Source: Thermoguttaceae bacterium (GTDB lineage: Bacteria; Planctomycetota; Planctomycetia; Pirellulales; Thermoguttaceae). Taken from it: 64,000 nucleotides of DNA. Positions within the stretch are counted from its first letter, which is position 1, and each line of letters begins with the position of its first letter. The notes beneath the pieces were generated by a model. It searched no databases, was not told the DNA's origin, and saw only the letters and a program-made list of their open reading frames with translations. The stretch lies in NCBI GenBank assembly GCA_017447865.1, contig JAFSMO010000012.1, forward strand, positions 45,250 through 109,249, read 5' to 3'. Positions 45,556 through 55,849 of the stretch are shown in pieces. A program made the position numbers and the translations under genes.

Positions 45556-48500
45556 TCATGAATTATGTCTAAATTTACGTGAAATTCCAATCATTACCAT
45601 GCCCAAAAGCAGGAGCAGCCACGCGGCAGGTTCCGGGACACGATTCGCATCGATCGCAAACGCGGCGGTGGGACTGAAAGTGCTCAGGTCGTAGAAGAGC
45701 TGATTCACTCCAGTAGACCCGAGTTTAAGACCGGAAAGGGTCAATGTATTGTTTTCCGCAGAAGCGGTGACGCCCGACGCATTCCCAAGCAGGTTGGTTT
45801 CGACCCAGTTCTGGAACGCCTCGTCATCATCCACGCCGGCGTAGTTGATGCTCAGGCTGTACTCTTCGTTCGGGTTGCCGGAGACGTTGATCCAGCCGCT
45901 CTGGCCCAGATTGCCGTTTGCGAAGTTAATGTCCGAAGTCACGGCCGCGGTCCCGGTTTGGGTCGTGTCGAGGCTCAGCGTGATCTGGTTGTTGCTGGTG
46001 TCGATGGTCCACGGGCCCGTGACACTCACGGACGCCGGGGAGTACGTCAGCCCGGTCGAGGTGAGCAGGACCGCGTTGATCTCGTCCCCGATGTAGATCC
46101 CGTCGCACTTGTAGTTGCTCATGTCGATGTTGAGGTTGGACTTCATCGAGGCGGCGCCGGTGTTCTGGATGGTGGAGAACGGAGCGATCAGATTGCCGTC
46201 CGCGTCGCACAAATCGCCAGCCGTCACGTTAATGGTCGCGGAGGGATGGAAGGTCGAGGACCCCGCCTTGATCGTGGCCCCGGAACCGATCAGATTCAGA
46301 ACGGAGTCTCTGTTATTGCTCATGGGGAGCTGAATGGCTCCGTTGACGGTGATCGAACCGCCCGAGATGTTCGCCGTGGCGGCGTTGTCGATCCCGATAC
46401 GCATGTTGTTGCCGACCAGCAGGGTCCCGCCGTCCATGTTGAACGTGGATTTGGCGCCAGCGTTGTTGTTGCCGAACTGCCCCAGCGAGAGCCAGAGCGT
46501 GTCGATCGTGCCGTTTCCGGTAAGGTTCAGGATGTTGCCTTTGCCGCCATTGCCCGGACCGGCCGGGATGATGAAGTTTCCGGTGCCATGCTGGTCAAAC
46601 TTTCCATTGCCAGAGACGGTCATTTCACCGTAAGCATCTCCTGTGTTGCCGTAGCCGACGAGGAAGTCGCGATTCCCGGCATAGAACGTACCGCCGGAAA
46701 TTTCCAGCGTGGCGGAACCCGAGCCAAAGCCGATCCAGCTGCGGCCGCTGTTATCCGAGCCATTCCCGGTGATTCGGAGTGTACCGCCGGTCATTTTGAC
46801 GACGTTTCCGGGGGAGTACGTACCCGCGCGGAGGTACCGGGTTTCAAGCGTACCGGTGCCGGAAATCTCAAGGTATCCGGTGGAGGTCGTGTCACTGTCC
46901 TGGTACGAGCCGACCCGGGTCATGCCCTCGGTTGCGTTGGAACTTTCCGATTTGAACGTACCGGTCGAGATTTTCATGACGCCGACGCTGTGACCGGCGC
47001 TGTTTCCTCTGCCGATATTGAGGTTTCTCGTCGAGGTCGTTCCGCCCGTGACGTTCAATACGGCGTCCGTCGCGCCATTAAGTGCAACGTACGTAGCGTG
47101 GATCGTGTTCGTACCGCCGGTGATGTTCATCACGGCATGGGAGCCGGCCGCGTTGCCGATCATCACGTCGCCGGTTGTTGAAAAGTTCCCGCCGCCGAGG
47201 TTTACCGTTCCCGTGGCGTTCGCGGAGTTACCCACTCTCATGGCGGCCATGGTGGTCGTGCCGCCCGTAACATTCATCTCGGATTTGGTCGTGACGTTTG
47301 GCCCGATCGTGATGGCCGCCAGCGTGTTGTTTCCACCGGCGATGTTGAGCGTTCCGGAAGCTTTCGCGCCGTTACCGACGTTGATCGTGTTGTTGACCGT
47401 GGTCGTTCCGCCATTGAGGTTCATGACGCCGATCGTCGCGTAGGCGGCCGCACCGCCGGAGTTATCGTTTCCGATGTTGATCACGCCGGCCACGGTCAGC
47501 TTGCCGGTGTCCTGCACCGTGAGGGTGTTCGTGCCGGAAGTCGAGCCCTGGGCGTGTTCGTTCAGGTTGCCGATGTTGATCCACTGGGAGACGGTGACTT
47601 CGCCGCCCTTGATGATGAAGTTGGATTCCGGAACGTAGCCGCCCCAGCCCATCGTAACGCCCACGGCTTTCAGCGTGCCGGAATCGGAAACGGTGAACGT
47701 GCCGGACCCGCGGCGCCCGATGCAGAAGTTGCCCGAGCCGATTTTGGTCAGGTCGAGCGTACCGCCGCTGAGGTTATACGCGCCCACGCCTCTTTCGCCA
47801 ACATTGAGCCAGGCGTTGGAGTTCTGGAAAGTGACCGTGCCGCCGGTCTGGTTGATCGTACCGGTACTGCCCGCGCCGTTGCCGACGTGGATGTCGTTTC
47901 CGGTAAAGCTCACATCGGCCGCATCGCCGGAAATGTTGAAAACGCCTTTTCCGCCGTTGCCAGCGCCGACGCTGATCGTCTGGCCGGAGAGGGCGAAGGT
48001 CACGGCGGTGTTGGAGATGGTCAGGCTTCCCTCGGTCCCATTCCCGATGTAGATGTTTTTGTTGAACGTGTTGGTGCCGCCGGTAATCGTTCCGTCGCCT
48101 TTGTTGCCGGTGCCGTTTCCGAAGATCACTTCTCTGGCGAACGTGTTGGTGCCGCCGGAGATGTTCAGCTCGGCCGTCCCTTTGCCCATCACGTAGATAT
48201 TCTTGTTGAACGTGTTCTCGCCGCCGGTGATGTTGAGTTTCGAGACGTTGTTCTGTCCGTTTCCGATGCGGATGTCATTGTTGGCACCATCTGCGGTATT
48301 TGCCAGAACGGTGGTTTTGCCGCCGGCCAGCGTAAGGGTCGCGGTTGAACCGGCCCCTTTGCCGACGATTACATCATATTTGAAGTTGACTTCCGCGCTG
48401 CCGCTGATGGTCAGGTTCGCGGTCTGGGAGTGGTTGGTTTTGGTGACGTCTCCGTCTTCCAGCCAGAAATTGCCGTTCTGGTTCCAGGTTCCGCCGGAAA

Positions 48501-49281
48501 CGGTCATATCTGTCTGGTTCACGACGTTCCCCGTGTTGCCGTTATCGACGTAAACGCCGACCCGGGTCGGGGCGTTCACTGTAAATGTCCCGCCGGTCAT
48601 ATCGAATTTGATCGGGGCGAACGTGCTGCCTTCGCCGTAGTTATTACCTCCAATATCGGCCTGCCTGTTGACCGTGATGGAGCCGTTGTTGAGCGTCAGC
48701 GAGGAACCACCCGCGACCGCCGCACGGAATCCGACATAGAAATAGTTCGCGGTCAGTGCCGCATTCGCGCCGTCGATCGTTACGTGCCCCACATTGTAAC
48801 GGCCCGCGTAGAAGTTATGAGTCGTGAGCGTACCGCCGTAGAGGTTATAATAGCCGGTCGCGCCTTCACCGATGTTGAACCAGGCCGAGGAGGTGACGGT
48901 TCCGCCGTACTGATTCACCGTGGCCGCATTGCCGCTGACACCGACGTGGAAGTCCGAGGTGGTGTGATTCAGCGTGGCCCCGTCATTGATGTTGACCGTG
49001 GTCCCGTTGAATTGCATTTTGACGGTGCTTAGCGAACCGGTGAGGTTTAACGTGTTATTCGTCAGCGTTTTCGCGTTGGAGTTGGTAACACTCGCACCGC
49101 TATTAATATTAATGGTGTCTCCCGAGGCCGGAACCGTGCCGGTGGACCAGTTGCCCGCCGTATCCCAGCTGCCATCACCGGCATTGCCATTCCACGTGAC
49201 GTCCGCTCCAAACGCGACCGGCAGACCAAAGGTCAAGGACAAAACGAAAGCCCCAAGGACATTTTTTGCTGAAATTTTCAT
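45556..49281 (-). CDS. Large PEP-CTERM glycine-rich beta-helix protein
   Basis: 1241-aa exported protein, first gene of the operon. A signal peptide covers residues 1-25 (ending AFGA). The body begins VTWNGNAGDGSWDTAGNWSTG, the same opening as the other two, then has many short parallel strands with patterns like GTLNIAGGNN, GNGTEGSLTIS and NVTGGTTT, as in extended beta-helix adhesins. A less repetitive segment lies near 1030-1200. It ends with RVPEPAAW, a hydrophobic helix (LLLLLGMVMIGI) and SRKFR, a PEP-CTERM signal. Sequence outside the opening and tail is not close to the other two PEP-CTERM proteins. No clear Shine-Dalgarno precedes the ATG. Ligand unknown. Confidence 0.87.
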   Translation of the reverse strand: MKISAKNVLGAFVLSLTFGLPVAFGADVTWNGNAGDGSWDTAGNWSTGTVPASGDTININSGASVTNSNAKTLTNNTLNLTGSLSTVKMQFNGTTVNINDGATLNHTTSDFHVGVSGNAATVNQYGGTVTSSAWFNIGEGATGYYNLYGGTLTTHNFYAGRYNVGHVTIDGANAALTANYFYVGFRAAVAGGSSLTLNNGSITVNRQADIGGNNYGEGSTFAPIKFDMTGGTFTVNAPTRVGVYVDNGNTGNVVNQTDMTVSGGTWNQNGNFWLEDGDVTKTNHSQTANLTISGSAEVNFKYDVIVGKGAGSTATLTLAGGKTTVLANTADGANNDIRIGNGQNNVSKLNITGGENTFNKNIYVMGKGTAELNISGGTNTFAREVIFGNGTGNKGDGTITGGTNTFNKNIYIGNGTEGSLTISNTAVTFALSGQTISVGAGNGGKGVFNISGDAADVSFTGNDIHVGNGAGSTGTINQTGGTVTFQNSNAWLNVGERGVGAYNLSGGTLDLTKIGSGNFCIGRRGSGTFTVSDSGTLKAVGVTMGWGGYVPESNFIIKGGEVTVSQWINIGNLNEHAQGSTSGTNTLTVQDTGKLTVAGVINIGNDNSGGAAAYATIGVMNLNGGTTTVNNTINVGNGAKASGTLNIAGGNNTLAAITIGPNVTTKSEMNVTGGTTTMAAMRVGNSANATGTVNLGGGNFSTTGDVMIGNAAGSHAVMNITGGTNTIHATYVALNGATDAVLNVTGGTTSTRNLNIGRGNSAGHSVGVMKISTGTFKSESSNATEGMTRVGSYQDSDTTSTGYLEISGTGTLETRYLRAGTYSPGNVVKMTGGTLRITGNGSDNSGRSWIGFGSGSATLEISGGTFYAGNRDFLVGYGNTGDAYGEMTVSGNGKFDQHGTGNFIIPAGPGNGGKGNILNLTGNGTIDTLWLSLGQFGNNNAGAKSTFNMDGGTLLVGNNMRIGIDNAATANISGGSITVNGAIQLPMSNNRDSVLNLIGSGATIKAGSSTFHPSATINVTAGDLCDADGNLIAPFSTIQNTGAASMKSNLNIDMSNYKCDGIYIGDEINAVLLTSTGLTYSPASVSVTGPWTIDTSNNQITLSLDTTQTGTAAVTSDINFANGNLGQSGWINVSGNPNEEYSLSINYAGVDDDEAFQNWVETNLLGNASGVTASAENNTLTLSGLKLGSTGVNQLFYDLSTFSPTAAFAIDANRVPEPAAWLLLLLGMVMIGISRKFRHNS

Positions 49282-49328
49282 AACAGTATTCGATAGTTAA
49301 AGGAATAAACTATTACTTCTATACTGCC

Positions 49329-49356
49329 ATTATACACAAGAGTCTGAAATTTTCAG
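49329..49356 (-). promoter_or_regulatory. Promoter of the PEP-CTERM/DUF1559 operon
   Basis: Minus strand: CTGAAA (49356-49351), 16 bases, TATAAT (49334-49329), about 45 bases before the first gene. The five genes behind it have gaps of 12, 50, 27 and 15 bases and no visible internal terminator. Confidence 0.6.
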
Positions 49357-49439
49357 CAGGTTTCAGAGAAAAAAAGGAAAAAAAGAGAAAAAAAGTCAAA
49401 ATTTTTTCGGAAACGGTGGGGTGCTGCGCACTCTCAAAA

Positions 49440-49573
49440 AAAGGCCCCCCTGAAAGGGGGGCTGTCGAGCGAAGTGAGGCTGGGGGGTTCGGGACAAAGG
49501 CAGGACTTTCCCCCGCATTGGAACCCCTCCGGCCCTTCGGGCCACCTCCCCTTGCAGGGGAGGCTTCTTGCGA
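49440..49573. repeat. Palindromic dispersed repeat, family B copy 2
   Basis: Matches the core 24173-24305: GGCCCCCCTGAAAGGGGGGC, CTGGGGGGTTCGG, CGGCCCTTCGGGCC and CCTCCCC-ttgca-GGGGAGG. It lies 5 bases after the rny stop, so the minus-strand rny transcript ends in it. Confidence 0.85.
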
Positions 49574-49577
49574 AAAG

Positions 49578-51194
49578 CTATTTAGCAATTTCCACGCAGC
49601 GGGTCTCTCGCGTCACCGTCACTTTGATCTCGCCGGGGTAGCTGAGCTGCTCCTCGAACGCGTGCACGATGTCACGGCAGATCTTTGCCGCCTGTTCGTC
49701 GGTGGTGTCTTTCGACGAAACGATCACACGCAGCTCGCGGCCCGCCTGGATCGCGAAGGCCTGTTCCACGCCCTTGAATTTGCAGGCGATCGTTTCCAGT
49801 TCCTCCATCCGGCGGATGTACCGTTCCAGCGTCTCACGCCGGGCGCCCGGCCGGGAGGCACTCGCGGCATCGGCGGCGGCCACGATCGACGTGTACGCGC
49901 ATTCGACCCGGAAATCGTCGTGGTGGCACAGCGCCGCCATCACCACTTCGCGCGGCTCGCCGTAGCGTTTCAGAAGGTCGGCGCCGATTTTCGGGTGGCC
50001 TCCTTCCGCCTCGTGGTCGGCCGCTTTTCCAATGTCGTGCAGAAGACCGCAGCGGCGGGCGAGACGTTCATCCAGCCCCATCTGCTCGGCGATCATGCCG
50101 GAAAGGAACGCTACCTCGACGCTGTGCCGAAGGACGTTCTGGCTGTAACTCGTGCGGTAGTGCAACCTCCCGAGCAGGTTGATGATCCGCTCGTGCATCC
50201 CGGGAAAACCGACTTCCAGCGCGGCCGCCTCGCCGATTTTCTGAATGTTCTTTTCGAGCTGGTCCTGGGTCTGGACCACGATCTCCTCGATGCGGGACGG
50301 GTGGATCCTTCCGTCCACGATGAGTTTCTGAAGCGAAAGACGCGCGACCTCACGGCGGATCGTGTCGAACGAGCTGACGATGACCACGCCCGGCGTGTCG
50401 TCGATGATGACGTCCACCCCCGTGACGCTTTCGAAGGTACGGATGTTGCGCCCCTCGCGGCCGATAATGCGGCCTTTCATTTCGTCGCTCGGAATGTCCA
50501 CCGTGCTCGTGACCGCCTCGGCCGTATGCGCCGCGGAGTACCGCTGCAGGGCCGAGAGGAGAATTTCGCGGGAAATGTCCTCGCAGTCCTCCTTGAGCTT
50601 TTTCTCGTGCTTCGCGATGATCGCCCCGGATTCCTGCTGGAGGGATTCTTCCAGATCGGCGAGGATCTTCCGGGTCGCCTCTTCCTTGGAAAGGCCGCTG
50701 ATCTGGTAGAGCGTCTGGCGTTCGGACTGGATCAGTTTCTCGAGGTCGGCCGACTTCTGGCTCGCCTCCTGAACTTTCTCGGAGAGTTTGCGTTGGGTGA
50801 CTTCGTTGAGTTTTTCCTGATGTTTGAGCTGTTCCTGCTGGATGGAGATCGCGTCGTCGCGTTTGTTCAGGACGCGCTCACGTTCGTGCAGTTCCTCACG
50901 CAGAGTTCGCAGCTCTTTTTCCGCCTCCTCTTTGGAAATGAGTTCCTTCTTCTTGATTTCGATTTCAGCGTTCTGAATCTTGATCTCGGCTTCTTCCTCA
51001 GCCTTTTTCTGGATCTCCTTCGCTTTGGTTTCCGCATCGGCCAGGCGCATTTTGTCGGTCCAGCGCACGATGAAGAATGCGAGGAAAAAACCAACTATGA
51101 AAAACCCCAAACAAGCGGCTGGAATCATTGGATCCAGCTCGGCCAGGAGGCATAATCCACCCCCTGCCGGGTTTATTTCAACAGGCATATACAT
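49578..51194 (-). CDS. rny: Ribonuclease Y
   Basis: Membrane-bound endoribonuclease that starts mRNA decay. The 538-aa product has an N-terminal membrane helix ([17 protein letters not shown]), a long charged coiled coil (about 40-210), a KH domain with [12 protein letters not shown] (about 241), and an HD domain with the catalytic [12 protein letters not shown] (about 385). The C-terminal [12 protein letters not shown] is the usual end. The ATG at 51194 is 5 bases after GAGG; an ATG two codons on (51188) is also possible. Own promoter at 51328-51355. It stands alone and ends in a family B repeat. Confidence 0.95.
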   Translation of the reverse strand: MYMPVEINPAGGGLCLLAELDPMIPAACLGFFIVGFFLAFFIVRWTDKMRLADAETKAKEIQKKAEEEAEIKIQNAEIEIKKKELISKEEAEKELRTLREELHERERVLNKRDDAISIQQEQLKHQEKLNEVTQRKLSEKVQEASQKSADLEKLIQSERQTLYQISGLSKEEATRKILADLEESLQQESGAIIAKHEKKLKEDCEDISREILLSALQRYSAAHTAEAVTSTVDIPSDEMKGRIIGREGRNIRTFESVTGVDVIIDDTPGVVIVSSFDTIRREVARLSLQKLIVDGRIHPSRIEEIVVQTQDQLEKNIQKIGEAAALEVGFPGMHERIINLLGRLHYRTSYSQNVLRHSVEVAFLSGMIAEQMGLDERLARRCGLLHDIGKAADHEAEGGHPKIGADLLKRYGEPREVVMAALCHHDDFRVECAYTSIVAAADAASASRPGARRETLERYIRRMEELETIACKFKGVEQAFAIQAGRELRVIVSSKDTTDEQAAKICRDIVHAFEEQLSYPGEIKVTVTRETRCVEIAK

Positions 51195-51327
51195 ATAAAC
51201 CTCGTTAAACAAAATAGTTTTATTCTAAACATGAAAATTCCGTGGGCAGAAAAGCGAATGGAATCTCCATGGGCTACAATGAAACGGATCGTCTTGGGTA
51301 AAAATCCAAAAACAAAAATCCTATTTT

Positions 51328-51355
51328 ATTTTACCAGACTTTCAGGGAATTTCAA
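51328..51355 (-). promoter_or_regulatory. rny promoter
   Basis: Minus strand: TTGAAA (51355-51350), 16 bases, TAAAAT (51333-51328). The leader is about 130 bases long, so post-transcriptional control is possible. Confidence 0.7.
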
Positions 51356-51402
51356 CGGGGCGCCCGTTTGTTTTCAGAAAAAAATGAAAAAAAGATGAAA
51401 AT

Positions 51403-53325
51403 TTACTCCCCGGCGGGCGGCGTGGAGGCTTTCAGGTTCCTCAAACGCCTCGTGCAGACCTCCGCCACGCGGTCATTTCCGTCTTCGCTGGCCCCGCCGC
51501 CGATCCGGCCAAGCCACCCGGGGATCTCGTCGGTCGTGAGGTGCGCGGCGGCCGTCTGGAAGTGCTCGAGCGCCTCGTCCCAGCGATGAAGCTCCAGCAG
51601 CGACTCCAGAAGCGTGAAACTCGCGTACTCCCGGACCTGGTCGGCGCTGGCCTGCGCGCCAAGGCGTAAAAGCGGGAGGCTTCGCTCCGGCTCGTGCATC
51701 CGGTTCAGGACCCAGCCCAAATAGGCGGCGCGCTCAGGACGGTCGGCGAGTTTTTCCGCCCGGGCGTAGTACGTCTCAAGTTTTTCCGGCTCGTTTTCTG
51801 CCGCGATTTGAAAAATGCGCCAAAGGAGCCGTTCGCCCAGGTAGTTCCAGTCGTCCGTTTCGGCAAACCAGGCCCAGACTTCGGGAAAATCCGGCTCCAG
51901 GATCCCTTTGTAGCTGGAATCGAGGAGGATCCAGATCACCCCCTGGCGGCTCTGGGCGTTTTTCGGGGCGGTGCGCAGTTCCTCTCGCAGAAGGTTTTGG
52001 ACCTCCTCTTTCCGGTCCTGCGAGTACCACAGGCGCACAAGATCCTGAAGGAACGTGCGGCGCAAAAACCCTTCGTCGGGGAAGGTCAGGCCGCGCAGAA
52101 GGGCCTCTTCCAGTTCTTTCTCGCACTCTTTCCCGCGTCCGGCGTAGTACCCCGCCCTCGCCTCCCAGTACTGCGGAGAGTTTTCGGAAACTTTTTCCTT
52201 CTCGCGGATCTCCTTCTCAACGACGCGCTGACCGGTAAACGCCTGGATCTGGCCCGCGTGGTAGTAGTTCATCCCCCCGGACTTTTCGGCCCATTCCTTT
52301 TCTTCGAGCATCCATTTCTGGGTTTCTTCCGGCCGGTTCATGGCGTGGCAGACTTCCGTCAGTTCGTGGCGCAGCGCCGCCTGAAACCGGTTCCGGATCG
52401 ACTCGTCGGAAATCAACGCCGACGGCGCGGAGCAGTTCATTTTCTCCCGTTCAATTTCGTTCGGGGTCAGCGGCGTTTCGAGGGCTTTGAGGAGAAAGTC
52501 GTAAGCCGTTTCGAACTCGTTCACGTTTGAACGGATCAGGAATTGGACGGTCGTGAGAAGATCCAGAGCGTGCGCCGGCGGGCAGTCGCGGATCCACGTC
52601 AAATCGCGGTTTTCGAGGACGCCCGGCTGAGTGCTCACGTTCAGGAGCGTCCTTAGAAACGCCAGCAGCGCGGCAGTTCGGGCGGGTTCGTCCGGGGCGT
52701 TTTGGACCCCGGCCTGAAGCGCGTCGAGCAGATCGTCGATTTTGCCCGCGTTTCGGAACGCCTGGATTCGCAGCTCGGTCCACGGATTCCGGTTCCACGT
52801 CAGCCAGAAAGGAACGGGGGCGGAATCGGGCGCGGGCTGGGAATTGGCCTTGGAAAAGGCTTCAAAGTCGTGGAAGCGCGCGTCGATCCAGAGACGGACC
52901 GTTTCCGGATCGGTTTTCAGTTCACTGGGGAAAAAATCCTGAAGCGAAGGATTCCCGACGGCGAGCTGGGGAAAACGCTCGGCCAGATGCCGGGCCAGCG
53001 CGGGATTTTGGAGGGTTTTGCTGGCCCAGTGGGTCATGCCGTAAAGCGCGTCGGGTTTGGGATTTTCCTGCGCGATGAACCGTTCCAGCGCCGCCAGCGC
53101 CGCGGCTTCGTCCCCGCTTCGGGCCGCCAGCTGGAAAATTCTCAGTTCATCTGCGGCGGTCTTCTCCGGCTTCGCCTGGAGTTCCGCGAGCCATTCCGAC
53201 CGGTCTTTTTCCTCAAAGACCAGCCGGTTTACGACCTCCCGGTCCACGGTGTACCAGTCGGTGGTCTGCGTGTGCGCGGCAGAAACGAAGGCGAGAACGA
53301 AAAGCAGTGGGAACGTGAGGCGCAT
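51403..53325 (-). CDS. Secreted TPR-like repeat protein
   Basis: 640-aa exported protein with a signal peptide (MRLTFPLLFVLAFVSAAHTQ). The rest is almost all alpha-helical, with TPR/SEL1-like helix pairs such as ELRIFQLAARSGDEAAALAALERFI near the N-terminus and FTLLESLLELHRWDEALEHFQTAAAHL near the end. No catalytic motif is visible, so it is probably a periplasmic scaffold. The ATG at 53325 has AAGGAG 8 bases upstream; the longer frame would place this ribosome site inside the gene. It follows the GH99-like gene by 51 bases and may share its transcript. Partner unknown. Confidence 0.75.
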   Translation of the reverse strand: MRLTFPLLFVLAFVSAAHTQTTDWYTVDREVVNRLVFEEKDRSEWLAELQAKPEKTAADELRIFQLAARSGDEAAALAALERFIAQENPKPDALYGMTHWASKTLQNPALARHLAERFPQLAVGNPSLQDFFPSELKTDPETVRLWIDARFHDFEAFSKANSQPAPDSAPVPFWLTWNRNPWTELRIQAFRNAGKIDDLLDALQAGVQNAPDEPARTAALLAFLRTLLNVSTQPGVLENRDLTWIRDCPPAHALDLLTTVQFLIRSNVNEFETAYDFLLKALETPLTPNEIEREKMNCSAPSALISDESIRNRFQAALRHELTEVCHAMNRPEETQKWMLEEKEWAEKSGGMNYYHAGQIQAFTGQRVVEKEIREKEKVSENSPQYWEARAGYYAGRGKECEKELEEALLRGLTFPDEGFLRRTFLQDLVRLWYSQDRKEEVQNLLREELRTAPKNAQSRQGVIWILLDSSYKGILEPDFPEVWAWFAETDDWNYLGERLLWRIFQIAAENEPEKLETYYARAEKLADRPERAAYLGWVLNRMHEPERSLPLLRLGAQASADQVREYASFTLLESLLELHRWDEALEHFQTAAAHLTTDEIPGWLGRIGGGASEDGNDRVAEVCTRRLRNLKASTPPAGE

Positions 53326-53376
53326 GGGTTTGGCTCCTTCTTTCAAAACGTTGGACGATGGAATGGATCCGGCGAA

Positions 53377-55782
53377 TTACCTCTCGAAGTACCGGTAAAC
53401 GAAACGCCCGTCCGGCGCGGCGTCGCCACGGTGGTAGAAGTCCAGGACTTCGCCTTCCTCCGGCGAATTATCGGCCCATTTGAATCTCAGGTCGATTTTC
53501 TTTCCCTTCTGGCCGAGCAGCTCGCGGGGAATTTGGATCTCCAGCCGGTTCCCGTCGATCTTCATCGGGACGTGGGCGAGCTCTTTCCAGTTCCAGCCGC
53601 AGCCGGGGGCGCAGACTTCCAGAATCGCTTGGCCGTCGGTGGGGTTGAGGCGGTTCACGACGTACTGGAAATGGTTCCAGTGAGGCGCGGCAGTCGGCGA
53701 ATCGTCGAACGCGACGGAAATGAAAAGCCGCATCCAGGCGGGGTCGGTCGGGGGCGTTAGCGGGGCAGCGCATTCGGCCGTGAACGTGAGCGTTTCCGCG
53801 TCGTGGGTGACGAAGCACTCGACCAGATCGTTCCGGCCGGTCTGGTTCACGTAGCGGACGGAGCCGCAGCCCGCCGCGTCGCGAGGCGTTACGTCGTTCC
53901 GGGCGTCGCGGTAAACCGGATCTTCATCGGCGGCCCGCTGGGGACGCACGCCGCGGAAGCGCCGCACGCCGTTGACGAGCTGATTGTAAAAGTGGTCGCG
54001 CAGAATTCCCGCGGAGGGCTCCGTGTCGCGGCTGAATTCCGGGGAATACTGGTCCGGAAATGCCGTCCTTTTTCCCTGCCAGACCGGGGCTTTGTCGGCG
54101 GACCACTCGTTCCAGCCGGTGATGAAGAGGTAGTCCGGGTCGATTTTTTGCGCGTAGTCGAGCTGCTGGGCAAAGTTTTCGCCCCAGATGAACCGGTTCG
54201 GTTCCCCGCGCCTCGGGTTTCGGTCGGCGGCGAAGCGGAGCTTTTCGCCCGGTTTCAGTTCCGCCTCGGTTTCCGGGCCCATGTAGGCGCGGCCGAAAAT
54301 ATTCTGGTCGTTCATCGCGGCCAGCCCCTGGTGTCCGTCCGCTGCGAGCCACGAGTGATTTTGAGCCACGCCAGCGGCGCACATTTCAAAGGTTCCGTCG
54401 GGCTTGGGGCCGTACGCGTGCAGGGGGAAAGCTTCCAGCCAGCACCAGGAATTCGGGCCGATGGGGCCGGCCGTGTAGGACGACTGGAGCGGCCGGAACG
54501 TGAAGAAGCGGAGAATTTCCCCCCAATCTTTGCGGTCTTCTTCCGAAGCGTTGGGATCGTTGATCCCGGCCAGGACCACCGCCGGGTCGGCGTTCACCAG
54601 CGGGCGGCCGTTCCAGTAGAACCAGAGGTCACGGAATTTCCCCGGCCGGTACAGATCGCGGTAAAGCTGAAGGAGACTCAAGCGGACGTTCGTCTTTTTC
54701 CCAAACGGGAGCATGTACGCGAATTTGGGCGTCCGGAACCCGTCGCGGCGCATGGCGGACCACGTTTTCAGAAGCGTCCACGTCGAGTCCATCCACGTGA
54801 GCGTTCCATTCGTCGCGTCGAAAACCACCACGTCGATCCCCGCCTCGCTGAGCATCTGGGCGTGACGGCGCGAAACCCACGGGTCGGTCGTCCGGTAAAA
54901 GCCGAAGAGCGGCTCGTCCCAGTGATTTCGGCAGTGGTCCTCGCCCCAGTTCGGATCGTCCGGGCGCGACTCGATCCCCGGGTTTTCCCGGATGATCTTC
55001 GCATTATTCCGCGGCTCCGTTCGGGTGACGAAATTTTCGTGCCACGTCCAGTAGAAGATCCCGACGTACTTCCCGCGCGGCGGGCCAAACGTTTCGGACG
55101 TTCCGAGTTTTCGCCCCAGTTCATCCATCGCGTCCCACGTGTCGGCGAAAAGGTCACGCTCCTCGAACGGTTTTTCGGTCAGATTTCCGTCCGGGTCGGA
55201 CAAAAAATTGGTCTCAGCCGGAGCCAGCGAGGGGGCGGTGTACCACGCGTAAAGCTCCATCGGCCCGGAAAACGCGAAGGCGGTCCCGGAAACCTCCACC
55301 GAAAACGTGTACGCGCCGGGGATTGGCTCGCCGTTCAAAAAGCACTGCACACCCTGCGTTTCGCCGTGGCGCTGCCAAACGCCGACCATTTCGGTCGCTT
55401 CGTCCAGTTCCCAGTAATAATCCCCCGCGGGGACCTGCTCAAATTCGAGCGAAAGCGTTTCATTATCGAGGAAGTCCACGAAAGTTTCCCGGGCGAGCAC
55501 TTTCCCGGCCCGCGATTTTTCCACGGAACCGGCCCACGCGTAGAGCGAAAGACGCAGCGTCCCGATCGCGTTGTGGTAGCTCGGGCAGGTGACGGAAATT
55601 TTGTGAAATGGAAGCTCGGTCGAAAAACGTTCACCGGCGTTTTCGCCCTCTTTGATGCGGACGTCATGGTGCTCGTCCGTTGGGGGGTAAAGCTCGAGCA
55701 GCGCGTAGTACGGGCCCTTTTCCTGCGCGAAAGTCAGGGAGGAAAGGAGGATCAGAACGAGTGAAAAAAGGAAGGGTTTCAT
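53377..55782 (-). CDS. Secreted GH99/GH71-like glycosidase with C-terminal CBM9-like domain
   Basis: 801-aa exported protein with a signal peptide (MKPFLFSLVLILLSSLTFAQ). Residues 25-215 are beta-rich. A TIM-barrel region (about 240-600) has VGIFYWTWHENF, IDVVVFDATNGTLTWM, DLWFYWNGRPLVN and ITGWNEWSA, the pattern of glycosidase-like barrels related to families 99 and 71, which act on alpha-mannan or alpha-glucan backbones. The C-terminal part (about 640-801; WMRLFISVAFDD, FQYVVNRLNP, LEIQIPRELLG) looks like a CBM9-type carbohydrate-binding domain. The exact family and substrate are uncertain. No clear ribosome site. It lies in a run of same-strand genes from 59759 down to 51403. Confidence 0.7.
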   Translation of the reverse strand: MKPFLFSLVLILLSSLTFAQEKGPYYALLELYPPTDEHHDVRIKEGENAGERFSTELPFHKISVTCPSYHNAIGTLRLSLYAWAGSVEKSRAGKVLARETFVDFLDNETLSLEFEQVPAGDYYWELDEATEMVGVWQRHGETQGVQCFLNGEPIPGAYTFSVEVSGTAFAFSGPMELYAWYTAPSLAPAETNFLSDPDGNLTEKPFEERDLFADTWDAMDELGRKLGTSETFGPPRGKYVGIFYWTWHENFVTRTEPRNNAKIIRENPGIESRPDDPNWGEDHCRNHWDEPLFGFYRTTDPWVSRRHAQMLSEAGIDVVVFDATNGTLTWMDSTWTLLKTWSAMRRDGFRTPKFAYMLPFGKKTNVRLSLLQLYRDLYRPGKFRDLWFYWNGRPLVNADPAVVLAGINDPNASEEDRKDWGEILRFFTFRPLQSSYTAGPIGPNSWCWLEAFPLHAYGPKPDGTFEMCAAGVAQNHSWLAADGHQGLAAMNDQNIFGRAYMGPETEAELKPGEKLRFAADRNPRRGEPNRFIWGENFAQQLDYAQKIDPDYLFITGWNEWSADKAPVWQGKRTAFPDQYSPEFSRDTEPSAGILRDHFYNQLVNGVRRFRGVRPQRAADEDPVYRDARNDVTPRDAAGCGSVRYVNQTGRNDLVECFVTHDAETLTFTAECAAPLTPPTDPAWMRLFISVAFDDSPTAAPHWNHFQYVVNRLNPTDGQAILEVCAPGCGWNWKELAHVPMKIDGNRLEIQIPRELLGQKGKKIDLRFKWADNSPEEGEVLDFYHRGDAAPDGRFVYRYFER

Positions 55783-55849
55783 GGTGGTTTGAACTTGGGT
55801 TAAAACTGGGAGGGGATGGGAATTTCTGGGAGGAACTGGTTCGGTGAGT

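Noticed and set aside
49191..49300. Plus-strand small ORFs opposite the first PEP-CTERM gene as possible antisense regulators
   Set aside because: No promoter or ribosome site seen; they are complements of the signal-peptide region.
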